A stretch of DNA of 64,000 nucleotides from Pseudomonas hefeiensis. Lineage in GTDB: Bacteria > Pseudomonadota > Gammaproteobacteria > Pseudomonadales > Pseudomonadaceae. Position numbers and translations under genes: made by a program. The notes below the pieces were generated by a model. It worked only from the letters and a program-made list of their open reading frames with translations. It did no database searches and was not told where the DNA came from. The DNA is taken from NCBI RefSeq assembly GCF_030687835.1, contig NZ_CP117449.1:4216001-4280000 (forward strand), read 5' to 3'. Positions 15,984-26,562 of the stretch are shown piece after piece. How positions within the stretch are numbered: the first letter of the stretch is position 1; the number at the start of each line of letters is the position of its first letter.

Positions 15984-18444
15984 GGGCGAAGGTCCTTAGC
16001 AAATCCGCCGGTTGCGTGCGGTACAACGCATACAGCGGCCAGGCCGACGCCAGCAGCGTGGCGAGCATCGCCAGGCCCAGCAACTGCGCCAATTGCCACG
16101 GGAACACCCGCAAAGGCAGGCGCCAGCCGAAGGCCTGCACATTGATCACCGCGTCCAGGCACCAGGCCAGGGCGATGCCCAATGGCAAGGCCAGCACCAG
16201 GGTCAATAGCGCCAACAGCCAAGTCTGACCGAGGTTAAGCAACATCAACTGCCGACGCGTCACCCCCAATGCCCACAGCGGGGCCAACTGGCCGAGGCGG
16301 CTTTGGCTCTGGGTCAGCAGGCTGATGAACAACGCGACCCCGGCCACCGCCAGCGTCAGGCTATTGAGGGCGGCGGTGGCGGCGAAGGTGCGTTCGAATA
16401 CTTGCGTCGACCAGCCCTTGAGCCGCGCCTGATCGACGATACGACTGTCATCCAGGCTGAACCGGGCCTGCAACGCCGTCAGCAACGCCGGGATCGCAGA
16501 CGGTTCGATGCGCAGGTTGAAGCGGTTCGGCGTCAGTTGCGGCCAATGCCGCAGCAAGTGGTCGGCATTGACCAGCACATGGCCCTTGGGGTTGCCGTAG
16601 TCGGCATAGATCCCGACGAGGCGCGGCGTCCAGGGTCCCTGGGGCGTCGGGAGCGTCAATCGATCGCCAATATTCACTTTGAGACGGCGGGCCAGTTGCT
16701 CGCTAAGCATCAGCGTATCGCCAGCGGCCAGTTGCTCCCAAGGCTGGTCGGAAACCGACTCCAGCAACGGCCAATGCTGGCGATAGGCGCTGTGATCGAT
16801 AATGCCGTAGATGTCCGTCGGCCAGCCTTGCAAGGTGATCGAGACCTGCCAGTTGGGCAATATCGTGGTAATCGCCGGCTGCTCCTTGAGCCAGGCGTGC
16901 AGCTCGCCCGCCTGGGCCGGGGTTTGCGGGCTGATATACAGCTCGGCGGTCAGCCGTTGTTCGAGCCAGTCACTGAAGGTCTGACGGAAACCTGTGGTCA
17001 TGCTGCCGGCTCCGATGTTGGCCGCCAGCGCCAGCAGCAACGCCATCAGTGCCAGGCTCAGTGTCGGCAACTGCTGACGGCAATCGGCGAGAAACCATTG
17101 CCCAAGCACCGAACGACTGCGGCGTAACAGCAGCTTCAGCGCACCGTTGAGCAACACCGGCAAGGCCAGGGCAGCACCGAGCAACAACGCCGTCATCAAG
17201 ACAAACCCGCTGGCCAGGCTGTCGCCCCAGATCAACGCCGTTACCGCGAGCAACCCCGCCAATGTCGCCACCCAACCCTGGCGACGCAGCCAGCGAGCAT
17301 GAGCCTGATGCCAGGCCTGGGGATTGGCCAGCGCCAACAACGGCAGGCGCGCCGCCCGCAGCAAACTGCCGGCCCCGGCCAACAGCGCGCCGAGCAGGCT
17401 CAGGCCCACGCCGCTGAGCCACCACCACGGGCTGAGGTTCAGGTGACCAGCCACTTCGGCGCCGTACAAGCCGCGCAGGCTCGCCGCGACATCGGGCAAC
17501 AACAGGCTGGCCAGCCAATAGCCACTGAGCACGCCGGCGATACCACCGAGCAAGGCCAGCGCCCCCAATTCGAGGACCAGGCTGGTGACCAGCAACCGCG
17601 CACTGACGCCACAGGCCCGCAGGGTTCGCAGCAAGCCGCGGCGTTGTTCCAGGGCCAGGCCAATGGCTGCGTGAACGATGAACAGCCCCACCACGAAGGA
17701 CAGCACCCCCAGGGCGTCGAGGTTCAGGTGAAAGCTTTCGGTCAGGCGCGACAGATTGTTTTCTTCATCGGCGTGCTTGAACTGCAGCCGGCCGTTGAAC
17801 GCATCCGGCAAGGGCGCCGTGAACGTGGCAGGCAATAGCAATCGCGACAGCTGGTCCGGCCGGCCGAGTACTTGCTGGGCGAAGCCGATGTCCATCAGCA
17901 GCACGCCCGGCGCCATGTCCGCCTGAATAAGCAGCGGCGGCAGGGACTGTCCATCGACTGTTCGGGGCCGGTCGCCCTCGTTCAGCCCCAAGGCCTGCAA
18001 AGTCTGCGCAGCGATCCAGGTACGGCCAGGCTCAGTGAAAAACTCCACCACTTCTGCCATCTCCCGGGCCTGCCCCGCCACTGCGGCACCGGGGGGCAAA
18101 GACACCGGATCGATGCCCATTAACTGCAGGCGTCGGTCTTCGTGCCCCTGTAGCGTCACCCGAGCCTGCAACACTGGCGATACCGGCCAGCCCTGACGAC
18201 GCAGATCGACAAACCATTGTTGAGTGAAGGTGCCGCCACCGGGCGCGCTGAGACTGGCCTGGGGTTCGCCGCCTATGAGCTGGCTGGCTCGAGCGTAACT
18301 GTCCCGGGCCTGACTGTTGAGCGCCTGCACACCGGTGAGCAGGCTGGTGGCGAGCCAGAGCCCGGTCAGGACACTGAAGAACTGCACCGGATGCTGGCGC
18401 CAATGGCTGAGCAAAGCCTTGAGCGTCTGGCGAAGGATCATCAC
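15973..18444 (-). CDS. ABC transporter permease, FtsX/MacB-type, two FtsX domains
   Basis: 823 aa. An N-terminal helix (VQFFSVLTGLWLATSLLTGV) is followed by a large periplasmic domain. Three helices come near residues 240-370, a second pair near 395-435, another periplasmic domain (about 500-680), and three C-terminal helices ending in LYRTQPADLLRTFAHED. This is the double-FtsX layout of the DevC/LolCE/AttFG-like mechanotransmission permeases. It overlaps the ATPase gene by 4 bases (ATGA). It probably uses ATP to do work in the periplasm rather than move solutes across the membrane. Confidence 0.9.
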   Translation of the reverse strand: MMILRQTLKALLSHWRQHPVQFFSVLTGLWLATSLLTGVQALNSQARDSYARASQLIGGEPQASLSAPGGGTFTQQWFVDLRRQGWPVSPVLQARVTLQGHEDRRLQLMGIDPVSLPPGAAVAGQAREMAEVVEFFTEPGRTWIAAQTLQALGLNEGDRPRTVDGQSLPPLLIQADMAPGVLLMDIGFAQQVLGRPDQLSRLLLPATFTAPLPDAFNGRLQFKHADEENNLSRLTESFHLNLDALGVLSFVVGLFIVHAAIGLALEQRRGLLRTLRACGVSARLLVTSLVLELGALALLGGIAGVLSGYWLASLLLPDVAASLRGLYGAEVAGHLNLSPWWWLSGVGLSLLGALLAGAGSLLRAARLPLLALANPQAWHQAHARWLRRQGWVATLAGLLAVTALIWGDSLASGFVLMTALLLGAALALPVLLNGALKLLLRRSRSVLGQWFLADCRQQLPTLSLALMALLLALAANIGAGSMTTGFRQTFSDWLEQRLTAELYISPQTPAQAGELHAWLKEQPAITTILPNWQVSITLQGWPTDIYGIIDHSAYRQHWPLLESVSDQPWEQLAAGDTLMLSEQLARRLKVNIGDRLTLPTPQGPWTPRLVGIYADYGNPKGHVLVNADHLLRHWPQLTPNRFNLRIEPSAIPALLTALQARFSLDDSRIVDQARLKGWSTQVFERTFAATAALNSLTLAVAGVALFISLLTQSQSRLGQLAPLWALGVTRRQLMLLNLGQTWLLALLTLVLALPLGIALAWCLDAVINVQAFGWRLPLRVFPWQLAQLLGLAMLATLLASAWPLYALYRTQPADLLRTFAHED

Positions 18445-19109
18445 CCCTGGACCACCTGCGCCAGGCGTCCGCCTTGCAAGACCACGCGACGGCTCAACCG
18501 GGCTGCCACCCGGGGACTGTGAGTGACCATCAGCAGGCTTGTCGGGCTGCCATCGAGCAACTCCAGCAACAGTTGCAACACCTCGTCGCTGGTAGCCTCG
18601 TCGAGACTGCCGGTAGGTTCGTCGGCCAGCAACAAGGCCGGCCGCGAGGCCAGCGCCCGGCCCAGCGCCACCCGTTGCTGCTGACCGCCGGAAAGCTGCT
18701 CGGGATAACGCCGCAGAAAATCGGAAAGCCCGAGCCGTTGCACCAGATGGGTCTGCCAGGCTGGGTCATAGCGCCCGCACAGTCGCGCCTGGAACGCCAG
18801 GTTGTCCTCCACCGGCAAGCTGCTGATGAGGTTGAACTGCTGGAACACCAGGCCGATCTGTGTACGTCGCCAGTTTGCCAGTTGGCTTTCGTTCATGCCG
18901 TCGAGCCTGCGCTGGCCAAAACGAATGCTGCCGCGATCAACCTTGTCCAGGCCGGCAACCAGATGCAGCAAGGTACTTTTCCCGCTGCCGGACTCGCCCA
19001 TCAGCGCCAGGCTGTCACCAGGGACCAGCGTCAGGTCAATACCTTGCAGCACCGGCAATGACCCTTGGGGCGTGGCGTAGCTCTTGAAAACGTCGCGAAC
19101 TTCAAGCAT
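18441..19109 (-). CDS. ABC transporter ATP-binding protein, LolD/MacB type
   Basis: 222 aa from ATG 19109 (MLEVRDVFKSY), the family start; the frame runs further upstream without support. Complete motifs: Walker A GESGSGKST, Q-loop VFQQFNLI, signature LSGGQQQR, Walker B ALLLADEPTGSLD, H-loop VTHS. It is the first gene of the operon with the FtsX-type permease and AttH-like lipoprotein. Confidence 0.94.
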   Translation of the reverse strand: MLEVRDVFKSYATPQGSLPVLQGIDLTLVPGDSLALMGESGSGKSTLLHLVAGLDKVDRGSIRFGQRRLDGMNESQLANWRRTQIGLVFQQFNLISSLPVEDNLAFQARLCGRYDPAWQTHLVQRLGLSDFLRRYPEQLSGGQQQRVALGRALASRPALLLADEPTGSLDEATSDEVLQLLLELLDGSPTSLLMVTHSPRVAARLSRRVVLQGGRLAQVVQG

Positions 19110-19304
19110 GAAAAGGCTCGATGGATAAACGTGAGGCTCAGGATAGCGGAGTTGGGTGACGGGCAGACCAGGGGTTGCGCTCAGGCGATGGGCTAACGCC
19201 GCTTGTCGTCTACCCCGTCTTGTTTTGCTCAAAGCCTTGCAAAGCCTCAACTTCCAGCTATCAATCAATGACTAATACGTGCCGTTAACTGCTGTCGGCA
19301 AACT

Positions 19305-19320
19305 CGTCATAAACATGACG
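19305..19320. promoter_or_regulatory. Possible operator, CGTCAT-N4-ATGACG palindrome
   Basis: A perfect 6-bp dyad 38 bases before the acyltransferase start, in the divergent region shared with the ABC operon. The binding protein is unknown. Confidence 0.3.
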
Positions 19321-19357
19321 CACCTGGATTGACTCCTCTTCAAGGACGATCGCCGAC

Positions 19358-21277
19358 ATGCATCAAACCAAATATCGCCCCGATATCGATGGGCTTCGCT
19401 GTATTGCGGTGCTGGCCGTGTTCATTCATCACCTCAACGCCAACCTGATGCCGGGCGGGTTCGTGGGTGTCGATATTTTTTTCGTCATCTCGGGTTTTCT
19501 CATTACTTCCCAAGTGTTTTCCGAGATCAAGGACAACACCTTTTCGTTGAAACGTTTTTATCAGCGGCGCATCAACCGCATCGTTCCGGCATTGGCAACG
19601 GTGTTGTTGGCGAGCGTGATCGCCGGGGCCTTCATTCTTTCCCCGGCCGACCTGACGCGGCTCAACGTCAGTGCGCTGTTCTCCCTGCTGGGTGTCTCGA
19701 ATATCTATATCTGGATGAAGTACGGAAACTATTTCGCCGCCGATGCCAGCGAGGCGCCACTGTTGCATACCTGGTCCCTGGGGATTGAGGAGCAATTCTA
19801 TGTGATCTGGCCGCTGTTGATCCTGGTGCTCTATCGCCTGGTGCCGCGCCATGTACTGCCAGTGTTGGGCGTCGGTATCGTGGCGGCAGTGGGGCTTTCC
19901 GAATACGCCACGAACGTCTTTGCCACGGCCTCCTATTACCTGCTGCCCACACGGTTTTTCGAGCTCATGATGGGCGGAGCGCTGGGTATCTATCTTTATC
20001 AGCCACGTACATTCGGCAGGATAGAAGTGCTGGCTTATACAGCGGCGGGGTATGGGTTGATTGGTTTTTCCTTGTTTGCCCTGAGCCCGGACACGCCCTT
20101 CCCCGGCGTCAATGCTGTTATACCTTGCCTGGGGGCCGCGCTGCTGATTCTGGCCGGCAGCGGTGAGGCTCGCTCGCGCCTGCTGACCAACCGACCCATG
20201 GTGTTCATAGGCCTGATTTCCTATTCGCTGTATTTATGGCACTGGCCGTTGATTGCCTACCTGAATTATCTGGGCGTCGACATATCCCTTTCTGTAGGCC
20301 TGTCACTGGTAGTGGTGGCGATTCTGTTGTCGTGGGGGTCCTGGCGGTTTGTCGAAATTGCGTTTCGACGGAGCGGCGCGCAGTTGCAATTTTCTCGCGT
20401 ACTGGGCCGGCGATTCATGGTCCCAGTCCTGGGGCTGGCCGCTCTGGCGGTCTTGAGCCTGCTGTGGAATGGCTTTCCACAGCGTTTTGCGCCTGAAGTG
20501 TCGAGGCTCGAGGCCATGGCGCTGAGCAAACCAAACCGGCTTCGCAGCGGTTGCCATATGCCCAGTGCGCGGTACGGCGCCGACCCCGATCCGGATTGCC
20601 GGCTCGGTGCGTACAAGGAGCAACTGGACGGGATGATGGTGGGTGACTCGTTCGCCAATCACTTCACGGGCATGGTCGATATCCTGGCCAAACCCAACGG
20701 CATCAGGTTGATGGACTACACCCTGGATGCCTGCCCGCCGATTTTCGGCTATGCCGCCGAGGTGTCCGCGGCGTATGGCGAGCGTTGCGTGGCGCGCAAT
20801 GCCCGGGTGTTCGAGCTGATCAAGCAGAACCACTACCCTTACGTCGTGCTGGCCGGCGCCTGGCCCAGGGATGCGGCGGCCGCGCAGATTATCGAAGCAA
20901 GCATCAAGCGCGTGGCGAACAACACCGGCCAGGTCATCGTGATTCTGCGCAACCAGAACATCGATAACGCGGCGACCTGCCCCGTGCGTCGCCTGATGTT
21001 CGGCACCGATCGTCCATGCTCGGCCCCACTGGATATCACCGCGCCTTATTGGGAAGGGATACGCGCCAGGCTGACCCAGGTGCGGTTTATCGACCCCAAT
21101 CAAGTGATATGCCCAGCGGGACTCTGCAGCCCGATCATTGACGGGCAGTTGCTGTACCGCGATGACGCACACTTGAATGATGTGGGCTCACGCTTCATCG
21201 GCCACACATTGCGCGACCTGGGATTCTCCCTCCTGCACGACCCAGCCCGACTCGACCCGATCGCCGCAACCCAGTAA
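19358..21277 (+). CDS. OafA/YrhL-type O-acyltransferase with C-terminal SGNH domain
   Basis: 639 aa. The N-terminal acyltransferase-3 domain starts with YRPDIDGLRCIAVLAVFIHH and GGFVGVDIFFVISGFLIT. About ten membrane helices run to residue 365, with the usual HTWSLGIEEQFYVIWPLL and SYSLYLWHWPLIAY. The C-terminal 230 residues form a periplasmic SGNH domain (MMVGDSFANHF; DDAHLNDVGSRFIG with the Asp-His pair). Such proteins O-acetylate lipopolysaccharide, capsule or other glycans. The gene stands alone; its target is unknown. Confidence 0.92.
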   Translation: MHQTKYRPDIDGLRCIAVLAVFIHHLNANLMPGGFVGVDIFFVISGFLITSQVFSEIKDNTFSLKRFYQRRINRIVPALATVLLASVIAGAFILSPADLTRLNVSALFSLLGVSNIYIWMKYGNYFAADASEAPLLHTWSLGIEEQFYVIWPLLILVLYRLVPRHVLPVLGVGIVAAVGLSEYATNVFATASYYLLPTRFFELMMGGALGIYLYQPRTFGRIEVLAYTAAGYGLIGFSLFALSPDTPFPGVNAVIPCLGAALLILAGSGEARSRLLTNRPMVFIGLISYSLYLWHWPLIAYLNYLGVDISLSVGLSLVVVAILLSWGSWRFVEIAFRRSGAQLQFSRVLGRRFMVPVLGLAALAVLSLLWNGFPQRFAPEVSRLEAMALSKPNRLRSGCHMPSARYGADPDPDCRLGAYKEQLDGMMVGDSFANHFTGMVDILAKPNGIRLMDYTLDACPPIFGYAAEVSAAYGERCVARNARVFELIKQNHYPYVVLAGAWPRDAAAAQIIEASIKRVANNTGQVIVILRNQNIDNAATCPVRRLMFGTDRPCSAPLDITAPYWEGIRARLTQVRFIDPNQVICPAGLCSPIIDGQLLYRDDAHLNDVGSRFIGHTLRDLGFSLLHDPARLDPIAATQ

Positions 21278-21327
21278 GCCCCCCACGGCTTTGCGGGGTA
21301 CGCAAGGCCTGCGAGCGACTCGGACTA

Positions 21328-21419
21328 CTGTGGGAGCGAGCCTGCTCGCGATGACGGACTCACATTCAACATTTCTATCAGTTGATACACCGCTATCGCG
21401 AGCAGGCTCGCTCCCACAG
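21328..21419. repeat. REPIN, subfamily with GAGCGAGCCTG arms
   Basis: CTGTGGGAGCGAGCCTGCTC on the left and GAGCAGGCTCGCTCCCACAG on the right form an inverted pair. It follows the acyltransferase and precedes tRNA-Sec. Confidence 0.9.
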
Positions 21420-21449
21420 CGATTGCACCTGTCCCTGTGCTCTATCAAA

Positions 21450-21545
21450 TGGCGGAAGGCAGCCGGAGTCGAACCTGCCCGGGAACGGATGCCGTCCCCA
21501 ACCGGGTTTGAAGCCCGGCCGCGCCACCGGGCGCGATTGCCTTCC
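21450..21545 (-). tRNA. selC: tRNA-Sec (anticodon UCA)
   Basis: 96 bases including encoded CCA (21450-21452). The 8-bp acceptor stem (GGAAGGCA / TGCCTTCC), anticodon loop CTTCAAA with UCA complementary to 21509-21511, the long variable arm (TTGGGGACGGC..GTTCCCGGGCA) and GGTTCGACTCC T-loop match bacterial SelC. It sits next to selB and selA and serves the UGA in fdoG. Confidence 0.97.
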
Positions 21546-21551
21546 TTGAAC

Positions 21552-23471
21552 TCAGTCTTCTGTTTGTTGGGCCAGTGCATTGTCGAGCCGGATGTGGCGC
21601 CGGTCGCCAAAGCGTCGGGTCAGGCCGATTCGGTCGAAGTACTCCAGAATCTGAATACTGCGCTTGCGCCCCAGGCCCACGGCATCGCGAAACGCGGTGA
21701 CCTGAATCACCGGGTCATCGCTGACCAATTGCACCAGCATAGCCGCCAATCGGCGCACCAGGGGCTCGGTATAAAACAAGTCACGGACCACTTGATGCAT
21801 CAACCCCAAACGCGCCATCTTGCGCAGCAGCAGACGCACGGTGGCCTCTTCATGGCTTGTCGCTTTAGCCAGATCACGCACCCACGGCGGATCGAAACCC
21901 GCCTGTTCGAACAACGGCTGTAATTGTTGCCACAGGGTTTCATCGTCTTCGCTCAATCGCACCTGGTGATCGGGCAAATGCAGCCAAGGGCCGCTGGCGA
22001 CAATCGCACCGCTGGCCAGTAATTCCTCGAGCAGGCTGATAAAGGTCGGCCGGTCCAGCGCGGTGCCGGCGAAGCGACGCAGGCGATCCCTGTCTGGTCC
22101 CATTTGATCCGGTTCGAGTTGATGAAAGCGTGCCAGGTGTTCCAGCAGTGGCGCTTTCAAGGCTTCCCAGCGGGCAGCATTGAACAGCAACGGCCCTTGC
22201 CGCGTATCGATCAAGCGCACGTCATCGGGCAACACCCAGCTATCGCGCGGACGATTGAACTGGCGTTCCAGACGCTGCGGATCGAGCCCGGTGTCGCTGT
22301 TGGCCAGCAGCGCCGGCAGTGCATCTTCCAGGCTGGTCGTTGTGGCCAGCGTCTTTAGCTGCGCCAGTCTTTCGGGGCTACGGCGGTGTCGGGCCGGGGC
22401 GAACGGGTCAAGCACCCGGCCACCGCCGAGAGTGCGTTGAGCGCTTTGGTCGCGCAGGATCAAACGATCGCCCTTTACCGCCAGCACCGGCGCGTTCACC
22501 AGCAATTGTGCGAACATCTGCTCGCCCGGTGCCAGGCTGGCGCCCTCCAGCAAGGCCGCTCGCCCGGTCACGTCCTGAGTGCCCAGATGCACGTGCACTG
22601 GCTGAAAGTGCTCGAAGCTGCGCGCCTCGCTGACCAACAAGGTCATCTCGATATCCAGACGCTGGGGCGGCGCATGCAGCCATTCGGCCAACAACCAGTG
22701 GCCCCGGTGAATCTGCTCCAGGGCCAAACGGTCGGCACTCAGGTTCAGCGCGACTCGCTGCCCGGCCGTTGCGCTGTCAGCCGCCTGATTCTGCGCATGC
22801 AGGCCGCGCACCCGCACCGGTTTACCCAGCGGACTCAACATCAGCGTATCGCCCACGGCCACCTGGCCAGACAACGCGGTTCCGGTCACCACGATCCCGG
22901 CACCGGCCACACTGAAAGCCCGATCAATCGCCAGGCGAAAACCGCCGCTGGCGCTGCGTTGAAGCACCTCATGTTGCGCATCCAGCAAGGCTTTACGCAG
23001 TGTCTCGACGCCTTCGCCGGTCACACTCGACAGCGCGATTTTCGGCGCGCCGGCATAAGGTCCGGGTGCAAGCAATGCTTGGATCTGTTCCCGGACGGCT
23101 TGCACACGAGCTGGGTCGACGCGGTCGCATTTGGTGATTGCAATCAGTGCCCGAGGGATGCCCAGCAACTCGACAATCGCCAAATGTTCGCGGGTCTGAG
23201 GCATGACACCGTCATCGGCCGCCACCACCAACAACACCAGATCAATGCCCTGAGCACCGGCGAGCATGTTGTGGGTGAAGCGCTCATGGCCGGGTACGTC
23301 GATAAAACCGGTCAGCACGGCGGCCGGTTCCAGCGCCGCGTAGATGTAGCCGAGGTCAATGGTCATGCCGCGTTCGCGTTCTTCCCGGCGACGGTCGCCA
23401 GCCTGGCCGGTCAGTGCCTGGAGCAAAGAGGTTTTACCGTGATCGATGTGCCCCGCTGTGCCGACAATCAC
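21552..23471 (-). CDS. selB: Selenocysteine-specific elongation factor SelB
   Basis: 639 aa from a GTG at 23471 ([15 protein letters not shown]), which overlaps the selA stop as GTGA; the longer frame upstream is not used. It has G1 [10 protein letters not shown]3 DVPGHE, G4 TKCD, EF-Tu-like domains II and III, and C-terminal winged-helix repeats for SECIS binding ([44 protein letters not shown]). It delivers Sec-tRNA to UGA codons. It ends six bases before tRNA-Sec. Confidence 0.96.
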   Translation of the reverse strand: MIVGTAGHIDHGKTSLLQALTGQAGDRRREERERGMTIDLGYIYAALEPAAVLTGFIDVPGHERFTHNMLAGAQGIDLVLLVVAADDGVMPQTREHLAIVELLGIPRALIAITKCDRVDPARVQAVREQIQALLAPGPYAGAPKIALSSVTGEGVETLRKALLDAQHEVLQRSASGGFRLAIDRAFSVAGAGIVVTGTALSGQVAVGDTLMLSPLGKPVRVRGLHAQNQAADSATAGQRVALNLSADRLALEQIHRGHWLLAEWLHAPPQRLDIEMTLLVSEARSFEHFQPVHVHLGTQDVTGRAALLEGASLAPGEQMFAQLLVNAPVLAVKGDRLILRDQSAQRTLGGGRVLDPFAPARHRRSPERLAQLKTLATTTSLEDALPALLANSDTGLDPQRLERQFNRPRDSWVLPDDVRLIDTRQGPLLFNAARWEALKAPLLEHLARFHQLEPDQMGPDRDRLRRFAGTALDRPTFISLLEELLASGAIVASGPWLHLPDHQVRLSEDDETLWQQLQPLFEQAGFDPPWVRDLAKATSHEEATVRLLLRKMARLGLMHQVVRDLFYTEPLVRRLAAMLVQLVSDDPVIQVTAFRDAVGLGRKRSIQILEYFDRIGLTRRFGDRRHIRLDNALAQQTED

Positions 23472-24898
23472 CCGTCCCGGCCCTCCTCCTGCAGTTGATT
23501 GAGCTGGGCCAACCACGCGGCTTCGTCGTCGAGCTGGCGCAGGTCCAGCCAAAGCGCATCGCCGTCGATGCGCCCGAGCACGGGAATCGGCAACCGACGA
23601 AACGCGGCTTCCAGCCCCATCAATCGCCGCCCGCGCAGACGTTTGGATACGTTGGGCCGCAGGCATAACGCAGCACTAGGTAAGCGAGCCACCGGCTGGC
23701 TGCCGCTGCCGATCATGCCCAGCGCCGGTACCGCGCTGACGCTCCAGCCGTCACCCAATACCTGTGCCAGTGACGGTTGCAGGCGTTCGGCCTGGGCGAA
23801 GATGTCGGTTTGGGGGCGGGTCAGCAGGCGCAGACTCGGCAGGCGTTCGACCAACCGATCAGGATCGCGGTACAGCGCCAATACGGCTTCGAGGGCTGCC
23901 AGGGTTAGCTTGTCGACCCGCAGTGCGCGCTTGAGCGGATTCTTCTTGATCTTCGCGATCAGGTCTTTGCGGCCGACTATCAACCCGGCCTGGGGACCGC
24001 CGAGCAGTTTGTCGCCGCTGAAGGTGACGATATCCGCGCCATCGATCAGGGCCTGGCACGCCGTCGGTTCGGCGGGCAGGCCCCAGCGAGTCAGGTCCAG
24101 CAGACTGCCGCTGCCCAAGTCTTCGAGCAGCGGCAGTCCGTGGCGGTGAGCCAACTCCGCCAGTTCAGCCGTCGGCACCCGGGCGGTGAAACCTTCGATT
24201 GAGTAATTGCTCGCATGTACGCGCATCACCAGGCCACTGCGCGGACCGATGGCCGCCTCGTAATCGCGGGCATGGGTGCGGTTGGTGGTGCCCACTTCGT
24301 GCAGCCGCACTCCGGCGCGGGCCATGATGTCGGGAATGCGGAAGGCACCGCCGATTTCGATCAGTTCACCACGGGAAATGATGCCTTCCTTGCGCGCGCC
24401 CAAGCTATTGAGGGCGAGCAACACGGCGGCGGCATTGTTGTTGACCACGGTCACCGCTTCGGCGCCGGTCAGCTCGCGGATCAACCCCTCGATCAAATCA
24501 TCGCGGTCGCCGCGCTTGCCGCTGTGCAGATCAAATTCCAGATTGAGCGGATAGCGGGCGGCGAGCTGAACGGCTTCGATAGCCGACTCCGGCAGCAACG
24601 CGCGCCCGAGGTTGGTGTGCAGCACCGTGCCGGTGAGGTTGAACACCCGACGAACCTGGCTGCGATGCTGGATCGCCAGACGCTCACCCACCCTGCCCGC
24701 CAATACGTCGGGAGCTATTTCAACGGCAGCGAGTTCACCCTTGAGCATCGGCTCGCGCAGATCATCGAGCAGTTGCCGCAGGCCGGTCAGCAGCGCGTCA
24801 CGCCCATAACGCTCAGCCAACACCTGGCAGGCGGGATGGCGCAGCAAGCTGTCGATGGAGGGCAGCCGCAAAACTGGGCTGGCGGAGGTTGCAGACAT
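23468..24898 (-). CDS. selA: L-seryl-tRNA(Sec) selenium transferase
   Basis: 476 aa, normal length. PLP lysine in [15 protein letters not shown]; other family motifs are [46 protein letters not shown] and [13 protein letters not shown]. It converts Ser-tRNA(Sec) to Sec-tRNA with selenophosphate. It is translationally coupled to selB. No selD (selenophosphate synthase) is in the window. Confidence 0.97.
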   Translation of the reverse strand: MSATSASPVLRLPSIDSLLRHPACQVLAERYGRDALLTGLRQLLDDLREPMLKGELAAVEIAPDVLAGRVGERLAIQHRSQVRRVFNLTGTVLHTNLGRALLPESAIEAVQLAARYPLNLEFDLHSGKRGDRDDLIEGLIRELTGAEAVTVVNNNAAAVLLALNSLGARKEGIISRGELIEIGGAFRIPDIMARAGVRLHEVGTTNRTHARDYEAAIGPRSGLVMRVHASNYSIEGFTARVPTAELAELAHRHGLPLLEDLGSGSLLDLTRWGLPAEPTACQALIDGADIVTFSGDKLLGGPQAGLIVGRKDLIAKIKKNPLKRALRVDKLTLAALEAVLALYRDPDRLVERLPSLRLLTRPQTDIFAQAERLQPSLAQVLGDGWSVSAVPALGMIGSGSQPVARLPSAALCLRPNVSKRLRGRRLMGLEAAFRRLPIPVLGRIDGDALWLDLRQLDDEAAWLAQLNQLQEEGRDG

Positions 24899-24977
24899 CA
24901 GAGGCTCCCGGAAGCGAATGACCGTCGCGTCTGAGTGTAGCTGCTGGGCTCATAGGGATAGGCTTAGGAGGACAGGC

Positions 24978-25904
24978 TCAGTCGCCTCCCGGTGCCAGCA
25001 TCAGATTCGGCGATGGGCGCTGGTAGCCTTCCTGCTCCAGGCGCATGTCCAGCATCAGGCTGGACAGGTCCGCCGAGAGCGCTTCGGCTTCGGCGTCGTT
25101 TTCCAGGTAGATCAGTTTCAGATAGCTGCTGCAGCCGGGGCAGACTTCCGCCCGCAACGGCGCCTGATTGGCAGCATGACGGTCATCCTCGAAGCTGACG
25201 TATTGCAGCCCCTTGCTCTGTTCGCAATACACGCACTTGACCCGCACCGCGTGCCATTCGCAAGCGCACAACGAGCACACCAGATAACGCAATCCGTTGT
25301 ATTTGCCGCGATGACGAATCACTCCGGCCATCGCCGGTGAACCGCAGGCCGGGCATTGACTAAGACTGTTGCCGCGCTTGAGTTCAAGGTTCGGTGAACC
25401 CAGCAACCAATGGCTCCAGGCCGCTTGCAGCGCTGCACCGAGGAACGGCACCAGCGCTGCCGGCAGCATTGAATACTGTCCGCTGACCAAGGCAATCGCC
25501 CACGCTTTGAGCAGCCCCGGGTTGGCACTACGCAAAGTCGCCACGGCGTTTTCTACCGCTGTTTGTGGCGGTGGCTGATAGCGTTGCAACAAGGCTTCGA
25601 GATACGGCAACCAAACGTTTTCGCGCACCAGACTGTCCGCGGCGAACGGTGGCAAACCATGTTCCACGCACACCCGAAGACGTTCGGGATCGGGCATGGC
25701 CGCCACGGGCGGATCGTCCATCAATTTCTGCTGGGCGTGGCACAGCCCCGCGATCAAGCGCAGATAGTCCGCCATGGGATGCCCGTCGGCCAGGTGGTCC
25801 AGACGCAGCGCGCGCAAGGTGAACAGGTTATTCGGTGGCAGGTACAGAAACGGCGGTGAGCTCGCCGCCGCTTCTATCTGCCCAGGCTCAAGGATCGTGG
25901 CCAA
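24978..25904 (-). CDS. fdhE: Formate dehydrogenase accessory protein FdhE
   Basis: 308 aa. Four CxxC pairs lie in the C-terminal half (CPAC, CSLC, CVYC, CPGC), which form the rubredoxin-like iron site of FdhE. The N-terminus contains PPNNLFTLRALRLDHLADGHPMADYLRLIAGL, usual for the family. It is needed for maturation of respiratory formate dehydrogenase. It ends 79 bases before selA and starts four bases after fdoI on the same strand, so it is part of the fdo operon. Confidence 0.96.
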   Translation of the reverse strand: MATILEPGQIEAAASSPPFLYLPPNNLFTLRALRLDHLADGHPMADYLRLIAGLCHAQQKLMDDPPVAAMPDPERLRVCVEHGLPPFAADSLVRENVWLPYLEALLQRYQPPPQTAVENAVATLRSANPGLLKAWAIALVSGQYSMLPAALVPFLGAALQAAWSHWLLGSPNLELKRGNSLSQCPACGSPAMAGVIRHRGKYNGLRYLVCSLCACEWHAVRVKCVYCEQSKGLQYVSFEDDRHAANQAPLRAEVCPGCSSYLKLIYLENDAEAEALSADLSSLMLDMRLEQEGYQRPSPNLMLAPGGD

Positions 25905-25908
25905 GGGG

Positions 25909-26562
25909 TCATCCTTTTTTGGTGATCGGTCGTTCAGGCTTCTCGTCTCGGGTCACTTGCTGATACCAGAGTTCATGGTGTTTTTTCGCCCAGGCGCGAC
26001 TGACTCTGCCACGCACCATGGCGTGGACCGAGCCACGAATCCAGATACCCGCATAGATGTGAACGATGATGCTCAGCACCAGGATGAACCCTGCCAGCGC
26101 ATGCAGAAGCATCGCCCAGCGAATACTGGTGATGCCGAAGTACGCGCTGAACCAGGCACGCCAGATCACCAACCCGCTGAACAGCAGCACCAGCATGCAG
26201 ATCAGCAAGACCCAGAACAGCACTTTCTGCGCCGGGTTGTATTTGCCGATTGGCGGTACGCCCTCCTCCTCGTTACGCATGACCGTCCCGACGCGCCTGA
26301 GCCACAACCGGTCGTTGGCGCTGAAGTAATTCGCCCGCCAAAAACTGAACACCAGGCCGAGGAACAGCACAAACATCGCCACGCCCATACACGGATGCAG
26401 AATGCGCGTCCACGAACCGCCGCCAAACAGGTTGCTGAGCCAGAACAGTCCCGGATGGAACAAGGCCAGCCCCGACAGCGCGGCCATGAAAAACAGAATC
26501 GCCACCAGCCAGTGATTGGTGCGCTGGTTGGAGGTGTAGCGCAGGATCGTTTTGTCGTTCAT
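25909..26562 (-). CDS. fdoI: Formate dehydrogenase cytochrome b556 (gamma) subunit
   Basis: 217 aa with four membrane helices and haem ligands in [42 protein letters not shown]. It overlaps fdoH by four bases (ATGA). It anchors the enzyme on the periplasmic side and passes electrons to quinone. Confidence 0.96.
   Translation of the reverse strand: MNDKTILRYTSNQRTNHWLVAILFFMAALSGLALFHPGLFWLSNLFGGGSWTRILHPCMGVAMFVLFLGLVFSFWRANYFSANDRLWLRRVGTVMRNEEEGVPPIGKYNPAQKVLFWVLLICMLVLLFSGLVIWRAWFSAYFGITSIRWAMLLHALAGFILVLSIIVHIYAGIWIRGSVHAMVRGRVSRAWAKKHHELWYQQVTRDEKPERPITKKG

Noticed and set aside
19110..19268. Longer start of the ABC ATPase
   Set aside because: The family begins at MLEVRDVFKSY (19109); the upstream residues have no homology look and no ribosome site.
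23472..23666. Extended N-terminus of SelB
   Set aside because: The extra 65 residues lie inside selA in another frame and are Arg/Ala-rich; the GTG at 23471 gives the standard SelB start.
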